Below, one piece after another: positions 62,249 to 64,000 of a DNA stretch of 64,000 nucleotides. The notes below the pieces were generated by a model. It ran no database searches. It worked only from the letters and a program-made list of their open reading frames with translations, and had not been told where the DNA came from. Position 1 is the stretch's first letter. Each line of letters begins with the position of its first letter. The stretch is from Prochlorococcus marinus str. MIT 9201. GTDB lineage: Bacteria > Cyanobacteriota > Cyanobacteriia > PCC-6307 > Cyanobiaceae. The stretch lies in contig NZ_JNAL01000012.1 of assembly GCF_000759955.1 (NCBI RefSeq), positions 1 to 64,000 on the forward strand, in the 5' to 3' direction. Both the position numbers and the translations under genes were made by a program.

Positions 62249-62377
62249 TCAGTCTTCTTTAAGTAAAGAACAAATAAATTTGTTAAGAATTTCTTTTTCT
62301 AAAAAAATCTCTTTACCTTTATAATTTTTTAACTTCTTAAAAATTAAATCAACTAAATCTTCTAATTTTGGGTCCAT
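62249..62377 (-). CDS. Small helical hypothetical protein
   Basis: 42 residues, MDPKLEDLVDLIFKKLKNYK then EIFLEKEILNKFI and CSLLKED. Starts 9 bp after the lipoprotein gene on the same strand, so probably co-transcribed. Confidence 0.5.
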   Translation of the reverse strand: MDPKLEDLVDLIFKKLKNYKGKEIFLEKEILNKFICSLLKED

Positions 62378-62386
62378 TATATAAAA

Positions 62387-62767
62387 TTATTTTTCTAATA
62401 AATAAATTTTCTCTTCACCAATTTTATCTGGTTTAGTTATTTTACATCCTTTATCTTTTTCCATATCACAATCTTTTGTAGCAGGAATAGATATCCAAGT
62501 ACAAATCTTTTCTTGTGAATCTTCTTTTAAGATAACCCATCCATCATCTAAGTATTTTGATATACCATCCTTGCCACATGAAAACTTTATTTCAATTCTT
62601 TTCTTCTCTGAATTGTTATTCTCATTAATATTTTCTTCAGAATTAATTAAGGGGTATTCTTTCTTGATTAAAGTACTACAAGAACTTAATAAAATTGATA
62701 TGAAAATTATTTGTGAAAAATTTTTTATTCTTTCCAAATTTTTTATTTTTTTAATATTCAATGCCAT
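62387..62767 (-). CDS. Small lipoprotein
   Basis: 126 residues. Lipoprotein signal with FISILLSSC (lipidated Cys about residue 30), Asn/Glu-rich linker, then a domain with four Cys (SCGKDGISKYLDDGW, KICTWIS, DCDMEKDKGC). Membrane-anchored outside the cytoplasm. Unknown. Confidence 0.7.
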   Translation of the reverse strand: MALNIKKIKNLERIKNFSQIIFISILLSSCSTLIKKEYPLINSEENINENNNSEKKRIEIKFSCGKDGISKYLDDGWVILKEDSQEKICTWISIPATKDCDMEKDKGCKITKPDKIGEEKIYLLEK

Positions 62768-62779
62768 TTAAAGTATATT

Positions 62780-62956
62780 TTATTTTGATTCTATTAATTT
62801 TAATAGTTGATCCATTTTAGTCATTAATTTTTTTACATCATCTGGATGTGGTAATACTAATTCTTCAGTAACTTCTAAATGCATTTTCTTTAAGTTTTGC
62901 CTTAAATCCTTTAAATGCATTTTTACGTTTTCTTTCTTTTGTACTACATCATTCAT
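62780..62956 (-). CDS. Small helical protein, paralogue of the gene at 61338
   Basis: 58 residues: MNDVVQKKENVKMHLKDLRQ, NLKKMHLEVTEELVLPHPDD and MTKMDQLLKLIESK. Same spacing of hydrophobic residues and 'LP' break as 61338. Ends 12 bp before the lipoprotein gene on the same strand. Confidence 0.6.
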   Translation of the reverse strand: MNDVVQKKENVKMHLKDLRQNLKKMHLEVTEELVLPHPDDVKKLMTKMDQLLKLIESK

Positions 62957-63032
62957 AGGGTTAAAAATTAGGTTTGTAAAACTTTAAGTAAATATCATAA
63001 TATTTTAAGCGTTTTTACCAAATATTTTAAAT

Positions 63033-63464
63033 TTAAAAATTGTCAATTTCAAATATGGCTCTACCACCATAACAAAAATTAGTAGATAACATTCTTAATT
63101 TCTTATTATTAAATCCATTAGTACTTTTATTTTTAATAATATAATTTTTTGCAAATGATTCACAATCTAACTTGTTTTTTGAATGTTTAATTACTGGATA
63201 AAAATATGCCAACACAATAATTATAAAAAAAATTGTTATGAATGACTTTTTTTCATTTTTGACTAATTCTCTTGCATCCCTGTTTGTTTTTAAAATTTTT
63301 ATGAGTAATCTATCTGGCAGCCCTATTTGAACAAATAACAATTCCACCCACCATGGAAGATCTCTATTATTCTTCTTTTTTGATTTTCCGGAAGTATTCA
63401 TTTTCTTGGCTTCATGATTTTGATTTCTAGCATCTTTTGAATTAAATTTTTCTTCTTTATTCAT
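63033..63464 (-). CDS. Membrane-anchored protein with external Cys pair
   Basis: 143 residues. A long basic N-terminus (about 35 residues), then DLPWWVELLFVQIGLPDRLL, one helix (FITIFFIIIVLAYFYPVI) and an external segment with two Cys (KLDCESFAKNYI and STNFCYGGRA). The helix followed by 'YPVIK...C' and a terminal Cys recalls the 84-residue protein at 35423. Unknown function. Confidence 0.65.
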   Translation of the reverse strand: MNKEEKFNSKDARNQNHEAKKMNTSGKSKKKNNRDLPWWVELLFVQIGLPDRLLIKILKTNRDARELVKNEKKSFITIFFIIIVLAYFYPVIKHSKNKLDCESFAKNYIIKNKSTNGFNNKKLRMLSTNFCYGGRAIFEIDNF

Positions 63465-63597
63465 ATCATCGAATAATTTAATTGGAATATAGAGCTTTTA
63501 TTTTGATTTGGAAACTATATTTTTATTTTATAAGTTTTAATTTAATTTATCTATGAATTTTAGTATTGTTAATTTGTAGTTAATATAGAAATCTTAG

Positions 63598-63867
63598 ATG
63601 CCAAAAAAGAGAAGGAAGTTAAATAAAGATTTCGAGAGGAAAATATATTCATCAAAAAAAAATGTTGAGTTGGTCTTGGCCAAAATTTATGATATCGATG
63701 ATGAAGATATACAAAATGAATATATGAACGCGTTTAACGGAGTTGTTTTTCTATATGACGAAGTGAAAATGGATTATGAAATACAAGGATTTAATGATAA
63801 TTCGGAAGAACTACTCTCAAATTATATGAATGCTTTTAAATTATTCGAATCAGAATTTGAAATTTAA
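63598..63867 (+). CDS. Small acidic hypothetical protein
   Basis: 89 residues: basic start (MPKKRRKLNKDFERKIYSSK), acidic rest (IYDIDDEDIQNEYMNAFNG, LLSNYMNAFKLFESEFEI). The segment 'YMNAF' occurs twice, about 40 residues apart, suggesting an internal repeat. Not recognised. The 133 bp after it hold nothing I can call. Confidence 0.6.
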   Translation: MPKKRRKLNKDFERKIYSSKKNVELVLAKIYDIDDEDIQNEYMNAFNGVVFLYDEVKMDYEIQGFNDNSEELLSNYMNAFKLFESEFEI

Positions 63868-64000
63868 ATTCTGATTGCCTCTATAAGGTATTACGGGTAT
63901 TTCAATTAGATTTCCTTTTTGGAGAAAATACCTTTTCTCTTGCAAATGTTTTATGCACGAGAGCTTCCTTTTTTCTTTATTACAAAATTTTCTTATTTGG

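Noticed and set aside
63868-64000. Possible minus-strand gene running off the right edge
   Set aside because: The only frame is 18 codons from a GTG with stops just upstream.

Overview
The window is AT-rich (roughly 30% G+C), gene-dense and full of very small genes. It looks like the chromosome of a high-light-adapted marine Prochlorococcus. The evidence is two high-light-inducible (Hli) genes, DUF1651, DUF4278 and Trp-rich TIGR02450-type micro-proteins, a monomeric B12-dependent ribonucleotide reductase, purK followed by 6S RNA, plastid-type families (CPP1-like, DUF3531, DUF92) and overlapping or abutting genes. I saw no tRNA, rRNA, CRISPR array, transposase or integrase. The strain assignment is inference; the gene content is read directly.

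Layout. 1-7.5 kb: the end of a lysine-rich repeat protein, then a type IV pilus cluster on the minus strand (pilC, pilT, pilB, a large pilin-like protein, a PilP-like lipoprotein, a major pilin) with the prepilin peptidase divergent from it. 7.5-8.9 kb: micro-proteins, one behind a glutamine-type (Downstream-peptide) RNA. 9-32.8 kb: core genes, namely nrdJ, a methyltransferase, prfC, CPP1-like, hslO, an ABC ATPase, rsmE, DUF92, GDSL, an aspC-phnDCE cluster, a family-4 uracil glycosylase, ispG, ctp, nadA, phosphoesterases, aroB and purK, closed by 6S RNA. 33-45.9 kb: an accessory, island-like stretch of about 40 mostly tiny genes on both strands. It holds two Hli cassettes, two DUF1651 genes with a shared promoter/operator, a standalone LigA-type nucleotidyltransferase domain, Zn-finger-like peptides, single-helix membrane peptides, a decayed gene and a cluster of DnaA boxes. 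46-50.8 kb: a potassium channel and the phosphate operon pstS-C-A-B. 52-57.8 kb: a complete four-gene ligase-associated DNA-damage module (phosphoesterase, DExH helicase, ATP-dependent ligase, MBL exonuclease). 57.8-64 kb: a second small-gene stretch with a standalone IF2-N domain, a DUF2130 protein, a ribbon-helix-helix-like protein and paralogues of genes seen earlier.

How the genes work together. The pilus genes supply ATPases, platform, pilins and processing peptidase, but the secretin and PilM/N/O are not here. Two nutrient-P uptake systems (phnDCE and pstSCAB) are in one window. DNA repair is represented by the uracil glycosylase, the ligase module and perhaps the LigA-like fragment. 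The most unusual signals are the LigA-like domain ending just after motif V; the DUF1651 pair with a LexA-like dyad on the predicted start site; the Downstream-peptide RNA; a micro-gene whose Shine-Dalgarno is complementary to about 14 nt of the 16S 3' end; three DnaA boxes far from dnaA or dnaN; a uracil glycosylase missing Fe-S ligands; and several genes whose start or frame is broken near A-runs.
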